This document shows, piece after piece, positions 1-10,100 of a stretch of 45,687 nt of DNA. Numbering within the stretch: position 1 is the stretch's first letter; each line of letters starts with the position of its first letter. The stretch is taken from the NCBI GenBank assembly GCA_003695655.1, contig RFIF01000535.1:1-45687 (forward strand), given 5' to 3'. The notes under the pieces were generated by a model. The model ran no database searches. It was given only the letters and a program-made list of their open reading frames with translations, and was not told the DNA's origin. The translations under genes were made by a program, and so were the position numbers. This DNA is from Cyanobacteria bacterium J069. Its GTDB lineage: Bacteria > Cyanobacteriota > Cyanobacteriia > Elainellales > Elainellaceae.

Positions 1-194
1 CTGCGGAGGCGATCGCGCGCCTGGTTAATTTCCTTGATCTTTTCTTGAGCTTTTTGGTGCAGTCGCTCGTTGTCGGTGGGGATGCGATCGGGATGCCACA
101 CAAACACCATATCCTTATAAGCCTGGTTCACCTCTTCGAGGGACGCGCCAGGCTCTAAATCAAGGATGCGGTAGCAGTGCTCAAGATCTTTCAT
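1..194 (-). CDS. J-domain protein, 3' part outside window
   Basis: Reading leftward from an ATG at 192-194, the first 64 codons encode a J domain: it opens MKDLEHCYRILDLEPGAS, has a helix with VNQAYKDMVF, and carries the HPD signature (WHPDRIP) that stimulates DnaK-type ATPases. The helix after HPD is followed by an INQARDRL stretch typical of helix IV. The gene runs off the left edge, so its C-terminal region is unknown. It may be one of the short cyanobacterial J-domain proteins with extra membrane or repeat regions, and its client cannot be told. It is divergent from pgi. The J-domain call is secure; the specific gene is not. Confidence 0.85.
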   Translation of the reverse strand, partial: MKDLEHCYRILDLEPGASLEEVNQAYKDMVFVWHPDRIPTDNERLHQKAQEKIKEINQARDRLR

Positions 195-528
195 CTAGAT
201 CAAGATATCATTTCCCCGACGGCGTGAGGATGGCGGAAATCCACTCCACATCATTGATTGATTCCCCTGGTAGAATCCCGACTAAGCTGCCAGCTCAAAT
301 GGCTAACAGGGTTGCTGCCAAACGGGTTTAGCAGTTCCCAGGGGCAGCTTTCAGAGGCGCGATCGCCTTGCAGATCAGCATCAAATCAGGGCTAAGGAGA
401 GGCGATCGCCTAATTTCTGGCTCAGCAGACCTACGGAAAATCTAAACAATTCCCGTGTACTTCGCTTCATCTAGCTTTCAGATCTGACCGCTAAACTGTG
501 GTTGATGAATGCAAAGGTTAAAAGCAAT
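195..528. other. Divergent intergenic region, J-domain gene / pgi
   Basis: About 330 bases separate the divergent J-domain gene and pgi, so promoters for both should lie here. An 8-bp inverted repeat (AAGCTGCC at 284-291 and GGCAGCTT at 343-350) and a HIP1-like GGCGATCGCC near 402-411 are visible. I see no gene and no clear -35/-10 pair. Confidence 0.4.
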
Positions 529-2115
529 ATGGATGCCACTGCACTCTGGCAACGCTATCAAGACTGGCTGTATTACCACAGCGGGCTAGGACTCTACGTC
601 GATGTCAGTCGGATGCGCTTTGCCGATGACTTCGTGGAAAGCATGAAACCTAAATTTGACAAGGCTTTTAAAGATGTGGCGGCGCTAGAAGCAGGGGCGA
701 TCGCCAACCCCGACGAAAACCGCATGGTCGGTCACTACTGGCTGCGCAATCCTGACCTGTCGCCCAGCCCAGCGATCAAAGCCGAAATCGTAGACACCCT
801 CGCCAGCATCAAAGACTTTGCAGCCAAGATTCACGCAGGCGAAATTCGCCCCGTGCAAGCGCCCAAGTTCACCGATTTGCTATCCGTGGGCATCGGTGGC
901 TCTGCCCTCGGCCCGCAGTTTGTGGCCGAAGCGCTGGGGCCCGAACCTGCCCCCCTCAAGATTCACTTCATCGACAACACCGACCCCGCTGGTATCGACC
1001 GCATACTGAATCGCCTCAAAGACCGACTAAACAGCACCCTCGTGGTGATCACCAGCAAGTCTGGCGGCACGCCTGAAACCCGCAATGGCATGTTGGAAGT
1101 CAAGCAGTTTTATGAAAAGCACGGGCTAAATTTTGGGCAACATGCGATCGCCGTCACCATGCCCGGCAGCAAAATGGACAGCGTTGCTAAGGCCGAGGGC
1201 TGGCTGGCTACCTTCCCCATGCAAGACTGGGTGGGCGGGCGCACCTCCGAACTCTCCAGCGTGGGCTTGTTGCCCGCTGCGCTGCAAGGCATCGATATCC
1301 AGGCCATGCTCGACGGGGCCCGAGAAATGGACGACGCTACCCGCGTCCCCAACCTTTACCAAAATCCCGCCGCGCTCCTCGCCCTCAGTTGGTACTACGC
1401 GGGCAATGGCAAGGGCGAAAAGGACATGGTGGTGCTGCCTTACAAAGACAGCCTGCTGCTGTTTTCGCGCTATTTGCAGCAGCTTGTGATGGAGTCGCTG
1501 GGCAAGGAAACCGACCTAGACGGCAACACGGTCTATCAGGGCATCGCCGTTTATGGCAACAAGGGTTCCACCGACCAGCACGCCTATGTGCAGCAGCTCC
1601 GTGAGGGCGTACCTAATTTCTTCGTCACCTTTATTGAAGTGTTGGGCGATCGCCAGGGCGAGTCGATCGAGGTAGAACCCGGAGCCACCAGCGGCGACTT
1701 TCTCTCCGGCTTGCTGCAAGGCACCCGCCAAGCGCTCTACGAAAACCATCGAGATTCGATCACCGTCACCATCCCCCACGTAACACCGCGTATCGTCGGT
1801 GCACTCATTGCTCTATACGAACGAACGGTCAGCCTCTATGCTTCCCTGGTGAATATTAACGCCTACCACCAGCCCGGCGTAGAAGCGGGCAAAAAAGCCG
1901 CCGCGTCAGTGCTGGATCTCCAGCGGCAGATCGTCGCTACCCTCAAGGCCACCGGGCAACCCCTCTCGCTGGCGGAACTGGCCAGCAAAATCGGCGCACC
2001 CGAACAAGTGGAAACGGTTTATCTGATCGTTCGCCACCTCAGCGCCAACGACCGCAGCGTGACGCTGACCGGCGACCTGAGTCGGCCCAGCACTCTGATG
2101 GTTTCTGACCACTGA
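529..2115 (+). CDS. pgi: Glucose-6-phosphate isomerase
   Basis: Interconverts glucose 6-phosphate and fructose 6-phosphate in the cytosol, linking glycogen use, the oxidative pentose phosphate pathway and the Calvin cycle. About 528 residues, normal for the cyanobacterial enzyme. The sugar-phosphate isomerase fold is shown by [10 protein letters not shown], the phosphate-binding SKSGGTPET, the ESLGKETD segment with the active-site Glu, [12 protein letters not shown] with the catalytic His, and [12 protein letters not shown] with the catalytic Lys. In-frame starts exist at 502 (TTG), 505 (ATG) and 529 (ATG). I prefer 529 because the protein then begins [17 protein letters not shown], where I expect the family to start. 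Single gene, no obvious operon partner. Function is very secure. Confidence 0.96.
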   Translation: MDATALWQRYQDWLYYHSGLGLYVDVSRMRFADDFVESMKPKFDKAFKDVAALEAGAIANPDENRMVGHYWLRNPDLSPSPAIKAEIVDTLASIKDFAAKIHAGEIRPVQAPKFTDLLSVGIGGSALGPQFVAEALGPEPAPLKIHFIDNTDPAGIDRILNRLKDRLNSTLVVITSKSGGTPETRNGMLEVKQFYEKHGLNFGQHAIAVTMPGSKMDSVAKAEGWLATFPMQDWVGGRTSELSSVGLLPAALQGIDIQAMLDGAREMDDATRVPNLYQNPAALLALSWYYAGNGKGEKDMVVLPYKDSLLLFSRYLQQLVMESLGKETDLDGNTVYQGIAVYGNKGSTDQHAYVQQLREGVPNFFVTFIEVLGDRQGESIEVEPGATSGDFLSGLLQGTRQALYENHRDSITVTIPHVTPRIVGALIALYERTVSLYASLVNINAYHQPGVEAGKKAAASVLDLQRQIVATLKATGQPLSLAELASKIGAPEQVETVYLIVRHLSANDRSVTLTGDLSRPSTLMVSDH

Positions 2116-2128
2116 GGTGTGTCGGCAT

Positions 2129-2162
2129 TAGGGGTTGTTGCTCCACAGCAGCCACCCCTAAC
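2129..2162 (+). terminator. Stem-loop after pgi
   Basis: An inverted repeat TTAGGGGT ... ACCCCTAA, with further pairing inside the loop (TTGCT/AGCA), lies 14 bases after the pgi stop. There is no strong T run, so it may be a weak terminator or an mRNA 3' end protector. Confidence 0.4.
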
Positions 2163-2271
2163 CTTGGAAATCTGACTTATCACAAAAAGTACCAGTTCTG
2201 CCATTTCAGCAACAATCTTTTTATAGTGGATCTATAGGCTAAAACTACACGTCCACAGATGAGGTGCTGCT

Positions 2272-2712
2272 ATGGGTCTGAAAGGTCGCGTTGAAGTTCG
2301 CCCGTTGACCTCGATCAAGGGCGGCATGGCTGAGTTTTATACCCCCCAGTCCAGCAACGAAACAATGCTGGTCAGCATTCCCGCTGGCATGGTGGACGAC
2401 TTGTTTGTACACCACTTCCAAACCGACCAGCTTTTGGTGGTGCGCGGCAGCTTTGTGCTGGTGGTGCTGCAAAATCGGGAATACCAATACATTCCTCTGA
2501 GCGATCGCCATCCGACGGTCGTCACCATTCCCCCCGGCATTCCCCACGCTGCGATTCACCTCGGTTCTGAACCCTGTTTTTTGGTGAACGCGGTGCTGCG
2601 CCATGGCGATGCGCACCCCAAAGACTATCGTCCAATGAAGCCGCTGATGCCGTTTGATTTTGTCAAAGCCCGCGCGGCTCTGGCCGAACTGGAATATCCC
2701 ATTGCGAGTTAG
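2272..2712 (+). CDS. Cupin-like (dTDP-sugar epimerase-like fold) protein
   Basis: 146 residues with the beta-rich pattern of a small cupin / RmlC-like jelly roll: FVHHFQTDQLLVVRGSFVLVVLQNREYQYIPL, then VVTIPPGIPHAAIHLG, where the His residues and the PPGIPH turn match cupin motif positions. It is shorter than true dTDP-4-dehydrorhamnose 3,5-epimerases (about 180 residues), and no other sugar-nucleotide gene is nearby, so the substrate is unknown. Start ATG at 2272 follows a possible GAGGTG ribosome site. It stands alone between pgi and the convergent gloA. Fold inferred from motifs; function open. Confidence 0.7.
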   Translation: MGLKGRVEVRPLTSIKGGMAEFYTPQSSNETMLVSIPAGMVDDLFVHHFQTDQLLVVRGSFVLVVLQNREYQYIPLSDRHPTVVTIPPGIPHAAIHLGSEPCFLVNAVLRHGDAHPKDYRPMKPLMPFDFVKARAALAELEYPIAS

Positions 2713-2768
2713 GGATCAGGGGTTAGGGGTCAAGGGTCAGGGGCTTAGTCGTGCATGTCCCACTAATC

Positions 2769-2833
2769 CTGAAACCTGTCCCCTGAAACCTGTCCCCTGA
2801 AACCTGTCCCCTGACCCCTGAAACCTGATCCCT
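2769..2833. repeat. Tandem 14-bp repeat between convergent genes
   Basis: Three exact copies of CTGAAACCTGTCCC (2769-2810), then a degenerate tail up to the gloA stop codon. The upstream stretch 2713-2750 (aggggt/aagggt/cagggg units) is partly complementary to it, so the whole 2713-2833 interval can fold back. It resembles the short tandem repeats scattered in cyanobacterial intergenic DNA; related G-rich units occur at 16960-17000. Confidence 0.75.
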
Positions 2834-3259
2834 CTAAACCGTCGCCGCCGCTTCCTGCTTCTGCGTCGATCCTTGCGTGCCCAGTTGAATTAGCTCGACT
2901 TTGTAGCCGTCGGGATCTTCTACAAAGGCGATGACCGTTGAGCCATGCTTCATGGGGCCGGGTTCCCGCGTCACCTTGCCGCCCAGTTCCCGAATGCGAT
3001 CGCATGTCCCATAAATATCCTCGACACCCAGCGCAATGTGCCCATAGCCATTGCCCAGGTCATATTGATCCGTGCCCCAGTTGTAGGTCAGCTCCAGTAC
3101 GGTGTGATCTGACTCGTCGCCATAGCCCACAAACGCCAGGGTAAATTCCCCGCCCGGATAGTCCTTCTGGCGCAGCAGCGTCATACCCAGCACGTTGCAA
3201 TAAAACTCCAGCGATTTTTCCAAATTGCCCACACGCAGCATCGTATGCAGCATTCTCAT
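2834..3259 (-). CDS. gloA: Lactoylglutathione lyase (glyoxalase I)
   Basis: Converts the hemithioacetal of methylglyoxal and glutathione to S-lactoylglutathione, the first detoxification step for a toxic glycolytic by-product. 141 residues in two betaalphabetabetabeta modules. The four metal ligands are visible at His5, Glu56, His74 and Glu122, the same numbering as in the E. coli Ni-dependent enzyme. [12 protein letters not shown] is the family's C-terminal signature. The C-terminal tail ([11 protein letters not shown]) is extra. Convergent with the cupin-like gene, with repeats abutting the stop codon. Confidence 0.95.
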   Translation of the reverse strand: MRMLHTMLRVGNLEKSLEFYCNVLGMTLLRQKDYPGGEFTLAFVGYGDESDHTVLELTYNWGTDQYDLGNGYGHIALGVEDIYGTCDRIRELGGKVTREPGPMKHGSTVIAFVEDPDGYKVELIQLGTQGSTQKQEAAATV

Positions 3260-3314
3260 CGGTTTCGCCTCCTGAGGTTTGACAGTTACTCATTCCTCTT
3301 TATTTTATGGCGTG

Positions 3315-3440
3315 GGAATGGGGTGACGGGGTGACGGGGGATGGGGTGACGGGGTGACGAAGTTTTGCTAGAAACACTTTCTCCCCCTCTCCCCCTCTCA
3401 TCATCACTTCCTCTCATCATCACTCCCACCCTCCACACTC
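3315..3440. repeat. Dispersed intergenic repeat, copy A
   Basis: Short tandem GGGGTGACG units are followed by a segment with agttttgctagaaacac and a pyrimidine run (ctccccctctccccctctc). The stretch 3334-3412 is nearly the reverse complement of 15632-15712, 12 kb away, so this is a mobile or homogenised intergenic repeat family rather than chance low complexity. It lies between divergent gloA and gcvT and may carry their promoters. Confidence 0.75.
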
Positions 3441-3522
3441 CAACACTCCCCGACCCTTGCCCACACCCGCGTCTCAGGCTACAGTCAGCTAATATTTGCC
3501 CGTTTCTGGATAGTTTCGCTAT

Positions 3523-4602
3523 ATGACTGACGCGCTCTGCAAAACGCCGCTCTATGACCTGGCGATCGCCCAAAAAGCCCGCATGACACCATTTTCGGGT
3601 TGGGAGATGCCCGTGCAATTTGGCGGCATCACTCAAGAACATCAGGCGGTGCGGCAGAGTGTGGGGATGTTCGATATTTCCCATATGGGCAAGTTTCGGC
3701 TGCGGGGCGACGATCTGTTAGCCCAGCTTCAGCGGCTGGTGCCGACCGATCTCAGCGGGCTGCAACCCGGTGCCGCGCAATACACGGTGTTGCTCAATCC
3801 TCAAGGCGGCATCGTAGACGACTTCATCATCTATGCGCAGGAGCCGGGGCGGGTTGACCTGATTGTGAACGCGGCGACGACCGAAAAAGACAAGGCGTGG
3901 CTGCTGGAACACCTATCCGGCGTGGATCTGGAAGATTTATCGGGCGATCGCGCTTTGCTGGCCGTGCAGGGCCCCGCTGCCGTCGCCACATTGCAAAAAT
4001 TTGTGCCAGAAGATTTGTCTCAAGTCCCTAAGTTTGGGCATCTGGAAGGCACGGTGTTGGGCAGTCCTGGCTTTTTGGCCCGGACAGGCTATACAGGCGA
4101 GGACGGCTTTGAGGTAATGGTGGAACCGGAGACGGGGCGAGACCTGTGGCGATCGCTCCTCGACGCAGGCGCAGTTCCTTGCGGACTTGGGGCCCGCGAC
4201 ACCCTGCGGCTGGAAGCGGCAATGGCGCTCTATGGGCAAGACATCGACGACACCACCACGCCGCTCGAAGCGGGACTTGGCTGGCTGGTGCATCTGGACA
4301 AAGTGCCCGACTTCATCGGCCGCGAGGTGCTGCTGCAACAAAAGCAGACTGGGGTGTCTCGGCGGCTAGTCGGCTTGCAGCTTACCGGACGCAACATTGC
4401 CCGCCACGACTATCCCCTACTGCACAGCGGCGAACCCATCGGCAAGGTCACTAGTGGCACTCTCTCGCCCACGCTGGGCTATCCCATTGCCCTGGCCTAT
4501 GCGCTGGTCGATCTGGCTCGCATTGGTCAAATTCTAGAAGTCGAAATTCGTGGCAAAAGCTACCCGGCAACGGTCGTCAAGCGCCCCTTCTATAAGCGCT
4601 GA
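3523..4602 (+). CDS. gcvT: Aminomethyltransferase, glycine cleavage T protein
   Basis: Takes the aminomethyl group from lipoyl-GcvH and passes the methylene to tetrahydrofolate, releasing ammonia. In cyanobacteria this helps dispose of photorespiratory glycine. 359 residues, normal length. The GcvT fold is shown by [13 protein letters not shown] near the N-terminus, [24 protein letters not shown] (folate domain) and the C-terminal barrel with [19 protein letters not shown]. Start ATG at 3523. gcvH follows 85 bases downstream in the same direction, so the two are probably cotranscribed. The P protein gene is not in the window. Confidence 0.96.
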   Translation: MTDALCKTPLYDLAIAQKARMTPFSGWEMPVQFGGITQEHQAVRQSVGMFDISHMGKFRLRGDDLLAQLQRLVPTDLSGLQPGAAQYTVLLNPQGGIVDDFIIYAQEPGRVDLIVNAATTEKDKAWLLEHLSGVDLEDLSGDRALLAVQGPAAVATLQKFVPEDLSQVPKFGHLEGTVLGSPGFLARTGYTGEDGFEVMVEPETGRDLWRSLLDAGAVPCGLGARDTLRLEAAMALYGQDIDDTTTPLEAGLGWLVHLDKVPDFIGREVLLQQKQTGVSRRLVGLQLTGRNIARHDYPLLHSGEPIGKVTSGTLSPTLGYPIALAYALVDLARIGQILEVEIRGKSYPATVVKRPFYKR

Positions 4603-4687
4603 GCGATTTCAGCAATCAATCCTAAAATCCTAATCAACCCCGAAAATTACGCTAATCTTTTCCTGTACGCCTCATCGCGCCCAACCT

Positions 4688-5077
4688 ATGAGCCTGGAAT
4701 ATCCCGAAGATCTGAAATACACAGACTCCCACGAATACATCCGCCTGGATGGAGATACTGCCACCATTGGCATTACCGCCTTTGCTGTCGATCAGTTGGG
4801 CGACATTGTGTTTCTAGAGTTGCCCGAAGTAGGAGAAGCGTTAGAAAAAGGCGAAACTTTTGGCACTGTGGAATCGGTTAAAGCGGTCGAAGATTTGAAA
4901 GCGCCCCTCTCTGGCAAGGTTGTCGAGCGTAACGACCCCCTGCTTGACACGCCAGAACAACTGGCCGACGATCCATACGGCATTGCCTGGCTGCTCAAGA
5001 TCGAAGTTAGCGATGGGGCCGAGCTAGACGACACGCTGTCAATGGAGGAGTATCTGGCGCTGGTTGAGGGGGAGTGA
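4688..5077 (+). CDS. gcvH: Glycine cleavage system H protein
   Basis: Lipoyl carrier that shuttles the aminomethyl intermediate between the P, T and L proteins. 129 residues, standard size. The lipoylated lysine is Lys65 in [16 protein letters not shown], the canonical ESVKA context. The C-terminal segment [14 protein letters not shown] is also typical. It follows gcvT in the same direction and is likely in one transcript with it. Nothing unusual. Confidence 0.97.
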   Translation: MSLEYPEDLKYTDSHEYIRLDGDTATIGITAFAVDQLGDIVFLELPEVGEALEKGETFGTVESVKAVEDLKAPLSGKVVERNDPLLDTPEQLADDPYGIAWLLKIEVSDGAELDDTLSMEEYLALVEGE

Positions 5078-5094
5078 GGAGAAGGAAAGGGCGA

Positions 5095-5175
5095 GAGATA
5101 AGGGATGAATCGGGCTGGGTTTTTGAAGGTTATGCGCTGCCCTCTCTCTGCGTAATCTAATTCATCCCTCCGCCT
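5095..5175 (+). terminator. Inverted repeat after gcvH
   Basis: A long-loop inverted repeat (AAGGGATGAAT near 5100 and ATTCATCCCT near 5160-5169), flanked by complementary gagaga/tctctc tracts, sits between gcvH and the protease gene. No T run follows, so termination is possible but not proven. Confidence 0.35.
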
Positions 5176-5251
5176 TCATCCTTCATCCTTTAATGAATCC
5201 CTTTAGAATGGACAAATAGCGAAATTTAACAGTAGTAACTCAGGCTTGCTT

Positions 5252-6343
5252 ATGTCGGTTTTGGCGGCGATCGCAGTTCTTGCACTCCTTATCTTTGTTC
5301 ATGAGCTGGGCCACTTCCTGGCGGCGCGACTTCAGGGGATTCATGTGAATCGGTTTTCCCTGGGCTTTGGCCCGATTCTCTGGAAATATCAGGGCCCCGA
5401 AACGGAGTATGCGATTCGCGCCATTCCGCTGGGTGGATTTGTTGGCTTTCCCGATGACGATCCCGACAGCGACATCCCCCCCAACGACCCCAACTTGATG
5501 CGCAACCGCAAGGTGCTCGATCGGGCGATCGTCATTAGCGCTGGAGTGATTGCCAATTTGCTGTTTGCCTATCTGGTGTTCGTGACACAAGTGGCAGTGG
5601 TTGGCGTACCACAAGCATTTAACTATGAGCCGGGCGTATTGATTCCGCAGGTTGTGTCGGCCGATTCACCCGCAGCCCTGGCTGGGGTTCAGGATGGCGA
5701 CATCGTGGTGGCAGTCAACGGGCAAGACGTTGGTGAGGGCGAAGCAGCCCAGCAAGCATTGATGAAGGCCATCACGGGCAGCCCCGACCAGCCGATTAGT
5801 TTAACCGTGCAGCGGAGCGCTGGACAGGTCAATCTCAACGTTACTCCCAAACCCGATGCGGATGGTGTGGGCAAGATCGGCGTTGTGTTAAATCCCAATG
5901 GCAAGGTCGAGTTTCGTCGCCCCAACGGTGTATTTGAGGTTTTTAGCCTCGCCGCCAGAGAATTTCAGGATATGTTCTCGCGGACGGTACAGGGGTTTGT
6001 GTCGCTGATTACAAACTTTTCGGCGGTGTCGGGTCAGGTGGCTGGCCCAGTCAAGATTGTGGAGCAAGGTGCAAATCTGGCGGCAAATGACTGGATCAAT
6101 CTGTTCCCGTTCACGGCCATCATTAGTATTAATCTGGCAATTATTAACATCCTGCCGCTGCCAGCGCTGGATGGCGGTCAGTTGGCATTTCTGCTGATTG
6201 AGGCGCTACGCGGCAAGCCCTTGCCAACCCGGTTCCAAGAGAGTGTCATGCAAACAGGGCTGATGCTGCTGCTGGGGTTAGGCGTGTTTCTGATTGTGCG
6301 GGACACCACGCAACTGTCCTTTTTCAAAAACTTGCTCCAATAA
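5252..6343 (+). CDS. rseP: RseP-type site-2 metalloprotease
   Basis: Intramembrane zinc protease of the M50B family, acting in regulated intramembrane proteolysis. It cuts membrane-anchored regulators such as anti-sigma factors within the bilayer. About 363 residues. The zinc motif HELGH is at residues 17-21 in the first membrane segment. A PDZ domain (SADSPAALAGVQDGDIVVAVNG) follows, and the third zinc ligand lies in LPALDGGQ near residue 306 in a late membrane segment. I start at ATG 5252 (MSVLAAIAVLALLIFV) rather than the in-frame TTG at 5246. nth follows 20 bases later in the same direction. The substrate is unknown. Confidence 0.93.
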   Translation: MSVLAAIAVLALLIFVHELGHFLAARLQGIHVNRFSLGFGPILWKYQGPETEYAIRAIPLGGFVGFPDDDPDSDIPPNDPNLMRNRKVLDRAIVISAGVIANLLFAYLVFVTQVAVVGVPQAFNYEPGVLIPQVVSADSPAALAGVQDGDIVVAVNGQDVGEGEAAQQALMKAITGSPDQPISLTVQRSAGQVNLNVTPKPDADGVGKIGVVLNPNGKVEFRRPNGVFEVFSLAAREFQDMFSRTVQGFVSLITNFSAVSGQVAGPVKIVEQGANLAANDWINLFPFTAIISINLAIINILPLPALDGGQLAFLLIEALRGKPLPTRFQESVMQTGLMLLLGLGVFLIVRDTTQLSFFKNLLQ

Positions 6344-6363
6344 GAAAGTAAGGAAGACCGCGC

Positions 6364-7068
6364 GTGCCTAGACGGGCTGGCAAGAAGCAGCGATCGCTGG
6401 AAATTTTGGTGCGGCTGAAGCGGCTGTATCCAGACGCAACTTGCTCGCTGGATTATGAAACGCCGGTACAGCTTTTGGTGGCGACGATTCTCTCGGCGCA
6501 GTGCACCGATGAACGGGTAAATCAGGTAACACCGGAGCTATTTCGCCGCTTCCCGGATGCCCCATCGCTGGCCAGCGCTGACCCAGACGAAATCGAAAAT
6601 CTGGTGCGCTCTACAGGGTTTTATCGCAACAAGGCGAAAAATATCCAGGGAGCTTGCCGCAAGATCGTAACTGATTTTGGCGGACAGGTGCCGCAGACGA
6701 TGGAGGAGTTGCTGACGTTACCCGGAGTTGCCCGCAAGACTGGGAACGTCGTGCTGGCTCATGCGTTTGGCATTAACGCGGGCGTGACCGTGGATACGCA
6801 TGTCAAGCGCCTAACCTATCGGCTGGGGTTAACTACTCATACTGATCCAGTGCGGATTGAGCGCGACCTGATGAAGCTACTGCCCCAGCCCGACTGGGAA
6901 AACTGGTCGATTCGCCTGATTTATCACGGGCGAGCGGTATGCAATGCGCGAAATCCAGCGTGCGATCGCTGCCAGTTGGCCGATCTCTGCCCCTCCGCCG
7001 ACCCGACAAAAGTTGCGCTTGCGGCAGTGCCTGCACTTGTAAAGGAACCTGCGATCCTCGAACCCTAA
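6364..7068 (+). CDS. nth: Endonuclease III
   Basis: Bifunctional DNA glycosylase/AP lyase that removes oxidised pyrimidines. 234 residues with a GTG start at 6364, 20 bases after rseP. The helix-hairpin-helix LPGVARKTGNVV holds the catalytic Lys125. The catalytic Asp144 is in VDTHVKRL. The [4Fe-4S] loop has Cys193, Cys200, Cys203 and Cys209 in the exact C-x6-C-x2-C-x5-C spacing. A short tail rich in Ala and Val follows the cluster. All key residues are present; function is secure. Confidence 0.96.
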   Translation: MPRRAGKKQRSLEILVRLKRLYPDATCSLDYETPVQLLVATILSAQCTDERVNQVTPELFRRFPDAPSLASADPDEIENLVRSTGFYRNKAKNIQGACRKIVTDFGGQVPQTMEELLTLPGVARKTGNVVLAHAFGINAGVTVDTHVKRLTYRLGLTTHTDPVRIERDLMKLLPQPDWENWSIRLIYHGRAVCNARNPACDRCQLADLCPSADPTKVALAAVPALVKEPAILEP

Positions 7069-7128
7069 CGCCTCATCTGTCCGTTTCCCAAAACTTCCGC
7101 CAGAATAAAGACAGCCTCCAGCCCCCGT

Positions 7129-10100
7129 GTGTCTATGCCCCCAGATGCCTCTGCGCCGCTGACGCTGTTCGTGTCCTATTCCCACCGAGATGAAGCGCTG
7201 AAGGATGAACTGATTGTTCATCTGGCCAATCTAAAGCGCCAGGGGAAAATTGCCGCCTGGCAAGACCGCGACATCGAAGCGGGCACCGAGTGGGATGCTG
7301 AAATCAAGCAGCAGCTCGAATCTGCCGAAATCATCCTGCTGCTAATCACGCCTCGGTTTCTCGCGTCGGACTATTGCTATGACCTGGAAATGCAGCGGGC
7401 CGTGCAGCGCCACAACGAAGGCACCGCCCGCGTCATCCCCATCATCCTCAAACCGTGCGACTGGCAGGGCAGCCCCTTTAGCAAGCTCCAGGTCTTGCCC
7501 AAAGATGCCAAAGCTGTTACCCAGTGGCCCGATCAAGACGAAGCCTTTTTGAACGTGGTGCAGGGCATCCGTCGCGCTGTGGAGTCGCTCCACGCAAAAA
7601 AGCATCTGGGGGCAACGCCTGATTCTGCGAATGCAGCGGACGTTGCCCCGCCGCAACCCCTAACTCCTCAATTTTCAACTTATAATCCAGCTACTTTTAC
7701 GGGTCGCGAAGCCGAAACCGCAGACCTGACCCAAGTCCTGGTGGGAAGCTGCCGCATTCTCGCCATTGTGGGCATGACGGGTATCGGCAAAACCGCCCTG
7801 GCAGAGCGAGTTATCGCCAGTCTGATAGAAACGACCGACGCTGCGACGCTACCTTACATCCGCTTTAGCCTGGACGATCGCAGCCTGACGCCGGACTTTT
7901 CTAGCAGTGGCGCGGCGCTGCTCCGTACGCTGGGCGAAGAACCAACCCTGGCCGATCAGCAAGACCCCGCCAACCTGCTGGCTCACCTGTTTCGCCGATT
8001 GCAAAGCCACCCCTGCCGTCTGCAAATCGACTCGCTGGAGCGGCTGCTGCGGGGTAACGAGCAAGAGGGCTGGAGCGAATTTTGCGATCCGCTGTGGCTG
8101 GATTTGCTGCATCAGTTTTTGGCGGCTGCCGACACCCGCAGCCAACTGCTGCTGACGAGCCAGGATATCCCCGCCGATCTGGATACCGTCGCCTCGCGCT
8201 ATCCGCAGTTTTGGCATTGCGAGGCGCTCCAGGGACTGTCCGCCGCCGAACAGCTTGAGCTATTTGCCAAGTTAGGGCTGCCCCAGGACGCGGCAGCGCA
8301 GGAAACGCTGCGGCAGATTGGGCAGTTTTATGATGGGCATCCGCTGGTGTTGCAGGTGATGGCGGAGGAGATGCGCCAGCCGCCGTTTTCAGAAAATGTC
8401 GCCCGCTATTGGCAGCACTACGCCGCCGAGTTTGCCGCCTCATCCACCGCGCCCGCCGCTGCTGGCAACAAGCTCGATCGTAGCCGTCTGTTTCGGCGTC
8501 GCGTGCGGCAGCGAGTCGAGCAATCCATCCAGCGTTTGCCCGACCCCGCCCGCCAGATGCTCTGCGCCAGCGCCGTTTTCCGTCGCCCCGTGCCTACCGA
8601 GTTTTGGCACGCGATGCTGCCCGACGGAGATCCCTACGCCGCCTTCGACACGCTGCAAGATGGCCACCTGGTAGAGTATGCACCCTCAGAAGGCGACACG
8701 CTACTAATTCGACAGCACAACCTGATTCGTGCTGTCGCCTACGCGCTGCTAAAAGCTGACCCCGCAACATGGGAGGCAGCCGAACGCAAAGCGGCTGATC
8801 TGTGGCTCACGAACTACGAACCTGCTCCTAACGCAGAACGGCTGGAAACCGTACGCGGATATCTAGAAGCCTTTGACCACTATTGCGAAGTGAGCGATTG
8901 GGAACAAGCCAGCGAGATTTATACTTGTCAACTGGTGTCCACAAATCAGGCACTGCACTGGCAGTTATTGATGTGGGGATATTACAAAGAATTAATTGAG
9001 GTCAGCCGTAGGCTCGTTAATCGAATTGCGTCTCAAACTAAAAGGCTTTGCCTCAACCGGATAGGCAACTCCTATAGCAATCTTGGCAATGTTGAAAGGG
9101 CAATCGATTATTATCAGCAGGCGTTGCAGTTTGCTCGTGAAACTGGCGATCGCCAAGGTGAAGGCCGTGTCCTGGGCGATCTGGGGAATGCATATGACAA
9201 TCTAGGGGAATATGAACAGGCGATCGACTTCCATCAGCAATACCTGACCATTGCACGGGAAATTGGCGATCGCCGGAGTGAAGGCAATGCCCTTGGTGAT
9301 CTGGGGAATGCGTATAGCCATTTGGGGCAGCATGAGCGGGCGATTGACTTCTATCAGCAAAGCCTAAGCATTGCGCGGGAGATTAGTAATCGCCATGGTG
9401 AGGGCGTTGCCTTAGGCAATCTGGGGGTTGCCCACAGAAACTTAGGGCAGTATGAGCGGGCGAGTAATTTTCATCAGCAATATCTGAGCATTGCGCGGGA
9501 GATTGGCGATCGCCGGGGTGAAGGCATTGCCCTATGTCATCTGGGGATTGCACACCATATCCTGGGGCAGTATGAGCAGGCGATCGACCTCTATCAGCAA
9601 TATCTAAGCATTGCGCGGGAGATTGGCGATCGCCAGGGTGAAGGCAGTGCTTTAGGCTGTCTAGGAATTGCCCACAAGAGTCTAGGGCAGTATGAGCGGG
9701 CGATCGACCTCTATCAGCAATATCTAAGCATTGCGCGGGAGATTGGTGATCGCCAGGGTGAAGGCAATGCCCTGGGCAATCTGGGGAATGCGTACGACAG
9801 TCTGGGGCAGTATGAGCGGGCGATCGATTTCCATCAGCAAAGTCTGAGCATTGCGCAGGAGATTGGCGATCGTCGGGGTGAGGGCGCTGCTCTAGTCAAT
9901 ATGGGTGAAACTCAACTCAAGCTGGAGCAATACGCAGAATCGCTGACTAATAACCAGGCGGCATTAGAAATTTTTCGAGAGATTGGCGATCGGGCTAACG
10001 AAGCCGAAGCGCTCAAAAATTTGGCAGAGGTGCATCAGGCGCTGGGCGAGGGGGCGGTGGCGCGGCATTATGGTGAGCAGGCGTTGGCGCTGGCGACGGA

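Noticed and set aside
2763-2833. CRISPR array (tandem units)
   Set aside because: Units are 14 bp with no spacers; simple tandem repeat.
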